Source: a virus
Length of the DNA stretch: 64,000 bases
Direction: 5' to 3' (one strand)
IMG/VR virus record: IMGVR_UViG_3300032282_001105
Coordinates: 1-64,000 of that record
The notes beneath the pieces are model-generated. The model was not told the origin of the DNA and did no database searches. It saw nothing but the letters and a program-made list of their open reading frames with translations. Positions within the stretch are counted from its first letter, which is position 1; each line of letters begins with the position of its first letter. Shown piece by piece: positions 1 through 6,817 of this stretch. The position numbers and the translations under genes are program-made.

Positions 1-61
1 CACCCAATGGACTCATCTGTCCTGATTGATTAACTCTAGTAAAGTGTTTTTTGTATGTCAT
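1..61 (-). CDS. Unidentified protein, N-terminal fragment cut by the left window edge
   Basis: An ATG at 61 on the minus strand opens a frame of 20 codons that stays open to the window edge (begins MTYKKHFTRV, continues NQSGQMSPLG). A late-promoter-like CTAAATACT lies just upstream at 85-77, which would give a leader of about 12 bases, similar to the other late genes here. There is no clear Shine-Dalgarno sequence. It follows the tape-measure gene in the same direction, so a tail or neck role is possible, but I do not recognise the protein. Confidence 0.5.
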   Translation of the reverse strand, partial: MTYKKHFTRVNQSGQMSPLG

Positions 62-76
62 AATGAAGGTCTATTC

Positions 77-85
77 AGTATTTAG
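77..85 (-). promoter_or_regulatory. Late-promoter-like element CTAAATACT
   Basis: The minus strand reads CTAAATACT at 85-77, the same nine bases as at 2894-2886 (minus) and 43242-43250 (plus), each just upstream of a gene start. It shares the TAAATA core with the T4 late promoter TATAAATA and would drive the gene starting at 61. It lies directly against the stop codon of the tape-measure gene. Confidence 0.5.
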
Positions 86-2860
86 TTAAACTTTTGAATA
101 CTGCAATAATTCACTTTGTATACTATTGCTATCAGACTGGGCGTCAATCAAGGTATCCATTTTAGCAACAAATTCTCTCATTAAGTCAACTAGTTCGCTA
201 TTATCAACTGGGGCGGCATTGCTACCAAACATATCCCCTGCAGGAGTATTAGCTAGCTTATCTAATATTGAATCTTTAGTTAGTCGTTTAATAAGTTCAT
301 TACCGTGTAACGTAGCTGAGTATCCAGATTCTGGCCCTTCTGCAATACCTTCTAGGCTAGCACTAACTTTGCCACTATCTCTTAATAAACTAACAACAGT
401 TGGTGCCCTATTACCTACTTGCCCGTACCATTTACTTTGTTCTAAGTTTTGTGCGGCACCTTTAGTGTCACCTTCTTCAAGTTGCTTCTTAAGCTTAGGC
501 CATTTACTAATCCAACTTGGGCCCATATTGAATGTCAAATCTGTTAATGCTCCTTGACCTCTACCATCTAGTTTACCAAATCCAGGAATATTCATAGCGG
601 CACTTCTATGGTGAGCATAGTCTTTTTCAAACATTGCCATCACTTCTTCATCACTAAACTCTCTGTTCATTTCAGGTGGTAATGATTTACCATCACCAAT
701 CAAGTGGCCTACACCAACAGTCCATAATCCTAAACTATCCTGGTAAGGTCTATTTCTCTTACCTTCGTGTTTAATAATCATTGCTTTGATTTCTTCGTCA
801 CTCATACCAGCACTACTAACTTTAACTTTTGGTGGGGGCATACCTTTCATATCGTCTGAACTAGCGCCGGTTGCTTTACTAGAAGCGTCTACTCCTCCAC
901 CATCTGTTCCACCACTAGTTAGTACTCCCATATTTTGATACAAACCCATACCTGCACCAACTAAGCCACCTACAACCGCTCCGGCTGCTGTTCCTAAACC
1001 AGGCACTACACTACCTACCATTGCTCCCATACCTGCATAACTTGCGGCTTGACTTGCAATATCTAATCCAGCACCGGTTTTTGCGTGACCTTCACTCTTA
1101 GCATAGTCAGCACCCATACCTAATGCGGCGCCACCTAATGCGGCTGCACCACCTTTTAATAATCCTCCGCCAATCCGTTTCATTGCGCCACCTTTACTAG
1201 GGGCACCTTTACCAGGACCAACATCTCCGGTTCCACTGACAGATTCTATAGCTTTTCCTACAGTTGCTTTTGCGGCCATTGCACCTAATGCAACTGCGGC
1301 TACCCCGGCTGCGGCAGTTAAGGCTGCGGCAGCGGCTGTAGTAGCATTGAATCCTTGCATCAATGGATTTACTGAAGCTACTAAATCATCTAAACCAATC
1401 TTAGCCTTACGCTCAAGTTCAGTTAGTTCATTACGTGCTATTTGTGCCGCATCTTGGGCCGCAACACCTTTATTTAAAGAATTTTCTTGTATCTTATTTC
1501 TTGATTCGGCTGCGGCTGCAACTTCACTCTCTACACCTTCACGTTTATTAATGTAGTCTAATGCTTTTTCATCTAAACCAGTTGCCTTTTTGAAGTCCTC
1601 ACTTAAAGCCAATGACGCTTGATTACCATCAGTCATTGTTTCTGCGGCTTTTTTGTAAGCATCATTAAATTGACCAGATTGATATGTGTTTTCTTTGGCT
1701 GCTTGAATCTGCTTCTCTATATCAACTCCAAGAACTGCAAACTGTGAACTTGCAGGAGTAATAGCTCCTGTTAAATATTGTAACTGAACTGCCGCTGTTT
1801 TAGTAGGATCACCTAACTTAGTAACGTCATTTATAAGTTTGTTAGCACCTTCTTTTTCAGCCTCAATGCGGGCCATTTCTTCTTTGTTACCAGACTCTTG
1901 TGCCGCTTTGAGTTGTTTAGCCCATTTGTTTTCTTGTAATTTCCATTCATAAGTAGCACGTGCTACTTCCATATCCTTCTTGGATTCTTCAATACTCTTA
2001 CCGGTTATAGAACTTAGTTCATATAAGTTTTTAGTATAATCTAATGAAGCTTTTTGTAATCCTGCACTAGTTTTTAGTTGACCGCTTAGTACACCACCGG
2101 AACGTTCCATCATTCCAATATAGTCAGCTTGTGCTTGTATACGTTCTTGGTCATTCAAACCTAAACGTTGAAACTCCATTCTAGTTGTTTTGGTGACAGC
2201 AATCATTTCACCAAATACTTTTACTCCATCAGCAGATGTAGCCCCCAAGCGTGTTAATCCACCGCTCATAGAACTCATTGGCTTTATCATCTTATCTAAT
2301 TGGTCTGATGCTAAGCCTGCATCTATACCCATTTTACGTATACCTTCAGCAGTAAATGAGTTCATTGCACCCATTTTACTAATTGCGTCAGTAGCTTTTA
2401 GTGTGTCATCTGCTTGCTTCAATGCCATCTCGGCAGCTTTAGTAACACCTTTTACTAGTGCGCCGGCTGCTAGCCCAAGTGGACCAAAGTTTTTGCCCCA
2501 AGCTAGTGCGGCACTGCCGGCACTACTCAATGCGTTATTGTATTTTGCAAATTCTCCGGTACCATTTAATAAGGCACTGGCAAAACTATCAAGTGCTTGA
2601 GTACTTTTACTCATAGCTTCATTCAAGTTAGCTTGCCTTCTTTGCATCTCAGTTTTAGCAAAAGCATCTGCTTGTTGACGTTCAGTACCTTCTTTAAGAG
2701 ATTTGTTATATTTGTCTAATCCGTCTTTGACTGTAGTGGTTCCAGCGGCTATTCCACCTACTTGACTTAAACCCTGCATAACGGTTGGCAAAATTCTAGC
2801 CATATCGTTCAATGACTCATTTATTTGATTAAGTGCATTTTGATCTAAATTTTCTGCCAT
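86..2860 (-). CDS. Tape-measure-like tail protein with C-terminal T4-type lysozyme domain
   Basis: 924 residues. The first ~480 residues are mostly Ala/Lys/Glu-rich helix with coiled-coil character, followed by Ala/Gly-rich, membrane-like stretches (about 515-545 and 575-655), the usual look of a tail tape measure. Residues ~690-840 match T4 lysozyme (GH24): Glu699 in HEGKRNRPYQD, Asp708, and Thr714 in TVGVGH reproduce the Glu11/Asp20/Thr26 spacing of T4 lysozyme, so the domain looks active. In T4 the tail lysozyme is inserted in spike protein gp5; here the spike gene (15573-18815) shows no such domain. A role in setting tail length and cutting peptidoglycan on ejection is inferred. It could instead be a separate virion lysin with a long scaffold. 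A late-type promoter precedes it. Confidence 0.75.
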   Translation of the reverse strand: MAENLDQNALNQINESLNDMARILPTVMQGLSQVGGIAAGTTTVKDGLDKYNKSLKEGTERQQADAFAKTEMQRRQANLNEAMSKSTQALDSFASALLNGTGEFAKYNNALSSAGSAALAWGKNFGPLGLAAGALVKGVTKAAEMALKQADDTLKATDAISKMGAMNSFTAEGIRKMGIDAGLASDQLDKMIKPMSSMSGGLTRLGATSADGVKVFGEMIAVTKTTRMEFQRLGLNDQERIQAQADYIGMMERSGGVLSGQLKTSAGLQKASLDYTKNLYELSSITGKSIEESKKDMEVARATYEWKLQENKWAKQLKAAQESGNKEEMARIEAEKEGANKLINDVTKLGDPTKTAAVQLQYLTGAITPASSQFAVLGVDIEKQIQAAKENTYQSGQFNDAYKKAAETMTDGNQASLALSEDFKKATGLDEKALDYINKREGVESEVAAAAESRNKIQENSLNKGVAAQDAAQIARNELTELERKAKIGLDDLVASVNPLMQGFNATTAAAAALTAAAGVAAVALGAMAAKATVGKAIESVSGTGDVGPGKGAPSKGGAMKRIGGGLLKGGAAALGGAALGMGADYAKSEGHAKTGAGLDIASQAASYAGMGAMVGSVVPGLGTAAGAVVGGLVGAGMGLYQNMGVLTSGGTDGGGVDASSKATGASSDDMKGMPPPKVKVSSAGMSDEEIKAMIIKHEGKRNRPYQDSLGLWTVGVGHLIGDGKSLPPEMNREFSDEEVMAMFEKDYAHHRSAAMNIPGFGKLDGRGQGALTDLTFNMGPSWISKWPKLKKQLEEGDTKGAAQNLEQSKWYGQVGNRAPTVVSLLRDSGKVSASLEGIAEGPESGYSATLHGNELIKRLTKDSILDKLANTPAGDMFGSNAAPVDNSELVDLMREFVAKMDTLIDAQSDSNSIQSELLQYSKV

Positions 2861-2871
2861 GTTTTTTACCC

Positions 2872-2895
2872 ACTAAATATTATGTAGTATTTAGT
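2872..2895. promoter_or_regulatory. Back-to-back late promoter pair between divergent tail genes
   Basis: ACTAAATA at 2872-2879 and TATTTAGT at 2888-2895 form an inverted repeat, so each strand carries a CTAAATA core. The minus-strand copy sits ~26 bases before the tape-measure start at 2860. The plus-strand copy sits ~50 bases before the gp26-like start at 2931. This looks like a compact divergent late promoter for two baseplate/tail genes. No host-type promoter was evident here. Confidence 0.5.
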
Positions 2896-2930
2896 ATTGG
2901 GCAAACGCCCGTTTTTAATCAAGGACAACA

Positions 2931-3761
2931 ATGACTATACAAAACAACCCACTAAAGCAATATTTCCGTAGACCTTCAATTTATTTGAAACTACCTAGCG
3001 GTGGTAAAATGTATGCACCTGGTGTAGTAAATATTCCAGAATCCGGTGAGCTTCCTGTATACCCGATGACAGCGATTGATGAAATTACTTCAAAGACTCC
3101 GGATGCGTTATATAACGGTACTGCAATGTCTGATATTATAAAAAGCTGTATACCTGATATCAAAGATCCGTGGGCCATTAATAGTGTTGATTTAGATGCA
3201 GTATTGATTGCAATACGTTCGGCTGCGGATGGTAACGATATGTCTATCACATCTGGATGCCCTAGCTGTAAAGAAATTGCAGAATATGCAGTAAATTTAG
3301 TGGGAATTTTAAGTCAATTGAGGGCAGCCGACTATGATAAAGAGTTGACTATAAATGACTTATCTATAAAGTTTAGACCATTAACTTATAAAGAAATAAA
3401 TGAAGCCGGTACTAGTCAAATGGAAGCCCAACGAATTTTTATAAGTTTAGAAAAAGAAGAAAATGAACAAGTTAGAATGGAAAAAACTCAACAGGCTTTA
3501 AAATATATCACTGAAATAACAATGAATATATTATCAAAAACTATTACACATATTAAAACTCCCTCAGCATTTGTAGAAGAAATTGAATATATTTTAGATT
3601 TCTTGCATAACTGTGATAAGGACACCTATATTGCTATTAGAGATTATAATACAAATTTAAAAGCACAGGCTGAAATTAAACCATTAAAAATTAAATGTAT
3701 TCATTGCCAACACGAATATGAACAGCAGTTTACATTGAATACATCCGATTTTTTCGGATGA
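2931..3761 (+). CDS. gp26: gp26-like baseplate hub assembly protein
   Basis: 276 residues. The N-terminal pattern (RRPSIYLKLPSGGKMY, then a segment around residues 40-90 on a target site and integer set of positions) is typical of the T4 gp26 / T4 baseplate protein family of large phages. Two CxxC pairs, SGCPSCKE near residue 110 and IKCIHCQHE near 260, could bind one zinc ion. In T4, gp26 helps assemble the central hub of the baseplate. Its stop overlaps the start of the next gene in an ATGA, so the two are probably translated together. It lies opposite the tape-measure gene with a shared divergent promoter region. Family assignment is by pattern recognition, not alignment. Confidence 0.65.
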   Translation: MTIQNNPLKQYFRRPSIYLKLPSGGKMYAPGVVNIPESGELPVYPMTAIDEITSKTPDALYNGTAMSDIIKSCIPDIKDPWAINSVDLDAVLIAIRSAADGNDMSITSGCPSCKEIAEYAVNLVGILSQLRAADYDKELTINDLSIKFRPLTYKEINEAGTSQMEAQRIFISLEKEENEQVRMEKTQQALKYITEITMNILSKTITHIKTPSAFVEEIEYILDFLHNCDKDTYIAIRDYNTNLKAQAEIKPLKIKCIHCQHEYEQQFTLNTSDFFG

Positions 3762-3985
3762 AGCTTCTACACCTTGACCACGAGGGTGTAAAGAAGCTGA
3801 TAGATAATATGGAAGAAGAGTGTGCCGGTATTAAGAAAAATGCTCTTAGTATGAGTTGGTATATGAGAGGTGGTGTAACATATGAAGATGTGTTAAATAT
3901 GTCCTCTGAGGAAAGAGCAGAAATTAAGAAAATTATTGATAGCAATCTGGAAGTTACTAAGAAATCACAGATGCCATTCTTCTAA
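3758..3985 (+). CDS. Small hub/tape-measure accessory protein (unrecognised)
   Basis: 75 residues, helical, no signal peptide or membrane segment. Motifs SMSWYMRGGVTYEDVLNMS and a C-terminal KKSQMPFF look like a conserved small protein found beside hub genes in T4-like phages, but I cannot name it with certainty. It starts inside the stop codon of the gp26-like gene (ATGA overlap), implying coupled translation and a joint role. By position it could be an equivalent of T4 gp51 or a tape-measure chaperone; it is much shorter than T4 gp51. It is the last gene before the convergent junction. Confidence 0.6.
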   Translation: MKLLHLDHEGVKKLIDNMEEECAGIKKNALSMSWYMRGGVTYEDVLNMSSEERAEIKKIIDSNLEVTKKSQMPFF

Positions 3986-4504
3986 TCAAACCCGTAACTG
4001 TTCATTTATCACATCGGGTTATTATATTGTTTCTTTGTAAAGATGAACTTCGTTCATCTAAGAACTCACTTCGTTCGTTCTTATTGTTTACGGTTATCTA
4101 TTGTTTTTTATTCTAATTTTAATACGGACTATATTGCCGCTTTGAAGCCATGGTAGTGCTAATCAGCACTACCAATGGTAAAGGTTGTTTGCACGCCCGT
4201 CATCCAGTGTTATCTATTCCCCACTTAGTCAGCTATTTGATGCTACTAAATGCTACCGGTTGCTCTGTAAAGTATATGGGATTGTAGTTGAATTTACGCA
4301 CTTTATTGTGTTTCATTCAGCAACGCACATTCTATTGATTCAAGATAAAATATCAATAGACTTGTTGAAGGTTCGCTTTGTCGATTGCCTTCTCGGTATT
4401 CCGTGTATATCGCTATACACGCTTACTCCAGATCCGTCAGCACAGCACAATCTGTACAAACTCAAGGAGGTCTCCCAACGGAGACAACAAATTTTTACTA
4501 TAAA
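3986..4504. other. Gene-free, hairpin-rich convergent junction
   Basis: 519 bases between the ends of a plus-strand and a minus-strand unit, with no credible gene. It contains a row of inverted repeats: AACCCG/CGGGTT (3989-4020, long loop), GATGAAC/GTTCATC (4042-4058), TAAGAAC/GTTCTTA (4059-4083), GGTAGTGCT/AGCACTACC extended by CCAT/ATGG (4148-4178), TCTATTGAT/ATCAATAGA (4331-4360), CGTGTATA/TATACACG (4402-4421) and GTCTCC/GGAGAC (4470-4485). Possible roles are two-way transcription termination, a structured RNA or a replication-related site; nothing decides between them. Confidence 0.7.
4470..4496 (+). terminator. Possible terminator hairpin at convergent junction
   Basis: A perfect 6-bp stem GTCTCC/GGAGAC with a 4-base loop is followed after eight bases by a short run of five T. 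The stem is short and the T run is displaced, so this is only a weak candidate terminator for the plus-strand gp26 unit. Confidence 0.3.
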
Positions 4505-5071
4505 TTAGGTATTGATTGTGAGGATGTTGTTATTTGTAACAGTTTGATTTGACGTGGTGTCTATTGAGCCTGAATATGTTTTTAATAATTGACTGTTATG
4601 TATAAAGAAACTGTCAAATTCTGTTATTATCCAATCACCATTTTTGGGACTAGTATAATATAAGAAATTGTCAGTAACCCAAGTATGCTTGCTTTCTACG
4701 GCAATATATCGACCTTTACGATTGAACTTCATAAAAAGAATATTACAATCGTCAGGATCGGCTACATCCATGAGTTGTTCTAGCCAAGCATCTATTACTT
4801 TACATTCCCCTGAAAGTAATAAATGAAATGGAAAATCAGCATAAAACTTACATTCTACATTCATCTTAGTAAAAGTCTGTCCAGGAACAATGTCCCCTTT
4901 GAAACTTCTAATCTGACCTTCGTGTAGTATTTGGGTTCTTGACTGATTTTTGCCACCGATGTAAGCACCTGAACCGGGAGCACGAATGAATGATTCACCG
5001 TACTTCTCTGAAAGATATTTAGCAATTTCTCGCTCAAAACCGGAACCTTTTGCTTTTTGTGGACTTGGCAT
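4505..5071 (-). CDS. RecB/Hjc-like PD-(D/E)XK nuclease, probable Holliday junction resolvase
   Basis: 188 residues. Residues ~8-80 show the resolvase-type nuclease core: KGSGFEREIAKYL, then RAPGSGA, then GDIVP and VECK. The glutamate in FERE, the aspartate of GDIVP and the E-x-K of VECK are the expected metal-binding and catalytic residues of PD-(D/E)XK enzymes. The remainder is less characteristic. It would cut branched DNA made by gp46/gp47-driven recombination-dependent replication, replacing the unrelated T4 gp49. It lies 40 bases downstream of the gp55-gp47-gp46-SDR-radical SAM unit. A GATAAGTA element (5084-5077) abuts its start. A different restriction-like nuclease role is possible. 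Confidence 0.7.
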   Translation of the reverse strand: MPSPQKAKGSGFEREIAKYLSEKYGESFIRAPGSGAYIGGKNQSRTQILHEGQIRSFKGDIVPGQTFTKMNVECKFYADFPFHLLLSGECKVIDAWLEQLMDVADPDDCNILFMKFNRKGRYIAVESKHTWVTDNFLYYTSPKNGDWIITEFDSFFIHNSQLLKTYSGSIDTTSNQTVTNNNILTINT

Positions 5072-5076
5072 ACTAC

Positions 5077-5084
5077 TACTTATC
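5077..5084 (-). promoter_or_regulatory. Possible late-promoter variant GATAAGTA
   Basis: Minus strand reads GATAAGTA six bases upstream of the nuclease ATG, the same variant found at 22700-22707. If used like a T4 late promoter, transcription would begin at or next to the start codon, giving an almost leaderless message. It may be chance. Confidence 0.25.
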
Positions 5085-5111
5085 GTTAATTTCTCTTGTT
5101 ATAATTTATTG

Positions 5112-6215
5112 TTAATTCGTTAAAAATCCAACAGCATAATCCTCAGTAACCAATGAACAATTGCATTTCTGTTCACATTCTACCCAGGCTTTTGATTTAT
5201 TATCAAAACTGTCAAATAAATGAGACCAAATGTCATCATTCAATACTTCTTCTAAGGATCTGTTGTATAAATTGAGTTTATCTCTGTATACCTGATGAAA
5301 ACTATCTTCGAATTTTATTGTTTTTCTATCTGTTTGTAAAGATACATATGGGTAACTAACCCAACTGCAAGGATGTATCACACCATCAGCACTTACATAT
5401 AAACCACGATTACCAATGGTACACATTGGGGTAACCATTTTATAATAAGTGTTTGACATACGTTTGTATAATTTCATATTGTGACTCATATAATCTTCGT
5501 TGTGTTGTTCTCTACCTGAAATATTTCTAAAATGTCTTTCATATCTATGTGTCTTGCTAATAAATTCTATTCTAGGTTCAAGTGAATCACTTTCTCCGCC
5601 ATACGCTTCTCCATACTTACTACCAAATTTAGTACTGTAGGTTAATTGTACCCCATCACATCCCATTTCTTTTGCTTGATTGTGTATATCTTCTAAATGG
5701 TCTTGATTAAATGAAAATACAATAGTAGCCCAATATACAAATGCTGAACTTTTCTTGCACATAATATCCATACCTTGCATTATGGAATCCCAATTACTAC
5801 CTACACGATATAAATTATTAGACGTTTGGTCATATCCATCAATGCTAAAATTCACAGTATCATACTCATTGCTAATACTGGCAAACCGTTCCCACCATTC
5901 AGCTTTTCTATAACTACCATTTGTAATTGTAAACACGTGTATCTTTGGATTGTGAGTCTTAATGTATTCTACAATATCTAAATATTGACTAGCATAGATT
6001 GGATCACCTACATCACCGCACATTGTAATACGTTTAACCTGTGTCTTTAATAACTCAGGTGGCAATACTTTTTGAAAAAAATCTAATGTTAATTCTTTAT
6101 TCATCCAAGGCACGGGAGCTGTATCATTTCTGGGACAGCGTGGACATTTGAGTGTACACTTACCACTTACTTCAAAATGCCAATGATATAATTGCCAAGG
6201 ATATCTTAACTTCAT
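5112..6215 (-). CDS. Radical SAM protein with C-terminal cysteine-rich (SPASM-like) domain
   Basis: 367 residues. CTLKCPRC near residues 17-24 is the CxxxCxxC motif that binds the SAM-cleaving 4Fe-4S cluster. MCGDVGDP replaces the usual GGEP. The C-terminal part has MCTIG, a G-IHPCSW segment and a CEQKCNC cluster, the layout of a SPASM/twitch domain carrying extra Fe-S clusters. SPASM enzymes often modify peptides or other polymers. This differs from the ten radical SAM enzymes at 47006-60166, whose extra cysteines lie before the core. It overlaps the dehydrogenase upstream by four bases and is in the gp46/gp47 unit, so it is probably expressed with replication genes. Substrate unknown. Confidence 0.8.
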   Translation of the reverse strand: MKLRYPWQLYHWHFEVSGKCTLKCPRCPRNDTAPVPWMNKELTLDFFQKVLPPELLKTQVKRITMCGDVGDPIYASQYLDIVEYIKTHNPKIHVFTITNGSYRKAEWWERFASISNEYDTVNFSIDGYDQTSNNLYRVGSNWDSIMQGMDIMCKKSSAFVYWATIVFSFNQDHLEDIHNQAKEMGCDGVQLTYSTKFGSKYGEAYGGESDSLEPRIEFISKTHRYERHFRNISGREQHNEDYMSHNMKLYKRMSNTYYKMVTPMCTIGNRGLYVSADGVIHPCSWVSYPYVSLQTDRKTIKFEDSFHQVYRDKLNLYNRSLEEVLNDDIWSHLFDSFDNKSKAWVECEQKCNCSLVTEDYAVGFLTN

Positions 6216-6817
6216 GGTGCAATCTCTATAAACTTAATAGAATTATCAAATAATACTTCTACTAATTGTGTAACAACTTCATCTACTGTTAAGTGCGGGT
6301 TTGAGTATATGTCATTAAACCGTTCTTCGTGCCCTTTATATCTACTACGATTGAAATTTGTTTTTGTCAAACCTAATCTAACTTCTAATATGTTTGCTTT
6401 AGGATACTCTACTTGAAGCATATTAGTAAATGACTCTAACGCTTTCTTGGTCAAACTATATGCTAAATTGTTTGCATAATATTTTTTGTTATTAGTGCTG
6501 GTAACGTTAACAATCTTACAATTTATGTTATTTTTTAATGCTTTCTGTGATAGTAATACGGGTGCAACTAAATTAGTATTAATAATGTTAACAATCTCAT
6601 TAGTATTATGTTTTGTAAACTCTATCTTACCACCTATATCAGTGCCAGCACAATTAATCAACATATCAACTGTTGGCATAACAAAATTAGAAACTTGTTC
6701 TGTGTTGGACAAGTCTAACTCGGATCTAGATAATCCTACAACCGTATAAGATTTAGATAAAGACAACATTAGTCCTTGCCCTACTCCACTAGATGACCCT
6801 GTAATTAATATGTTCAT
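6212..6817 (-). CDS. Short-chain dehydrogenase/reductase
   Basis: 201 residues, somewhat shorter than the common ~250. The N-terminus has the NAD(P)-binding glycine motif ITGSSSGVGQG, followed by the INCAG motif near residue 55, a serine in NVTSTNN, and the catalytic AYSLTKKAL (YxxxK). All expected catalytic elements of a classical short-chain dehydrogenase are present. It overlaps gp46 upstream and the radical SAM gene downstream by four bases each, so the three are co-translated. It probably reduces or oxidises a small molecule, perhaps a nucleotide sugar, or acts with the radical SAM enzyme; the sequence does not show the substrate. Confidence 0.85.
   Translation of the reverse strand: MNILITGSSSGVGQGLMLSLSKSYTVVGLSRSELDLSNTEQVSNFVMPTVDMLINCAGTDIGGKIEFTKHNTNEIVNIINTNLVAPVLLSQKALKNNINCKIVNVTSTNNKKYYANNLAYSLTKKALESFTNMLQVEYPKANILEVRLGLTKTNFNRSRYKGHEERFNDIYSNPHLTVDEVVTQLVEVLFDNSIKFIEIAP

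Noticed and set aside
2899-2916. GGGC-AAAC-GCCC followed by five T as a terminator
   Set aside because: Only a 4-bp stem, and it would lie in the leader of the gp26-like gene rather than after a gene.
4185-4508. A 107-codon plus-strand frame in the gene-free junction
   Set aside because: No ribosome-binding site, odd amino-acid make-up, and it spans several hairpins; it also runs into the end of the opposite-strand nuclease gene.
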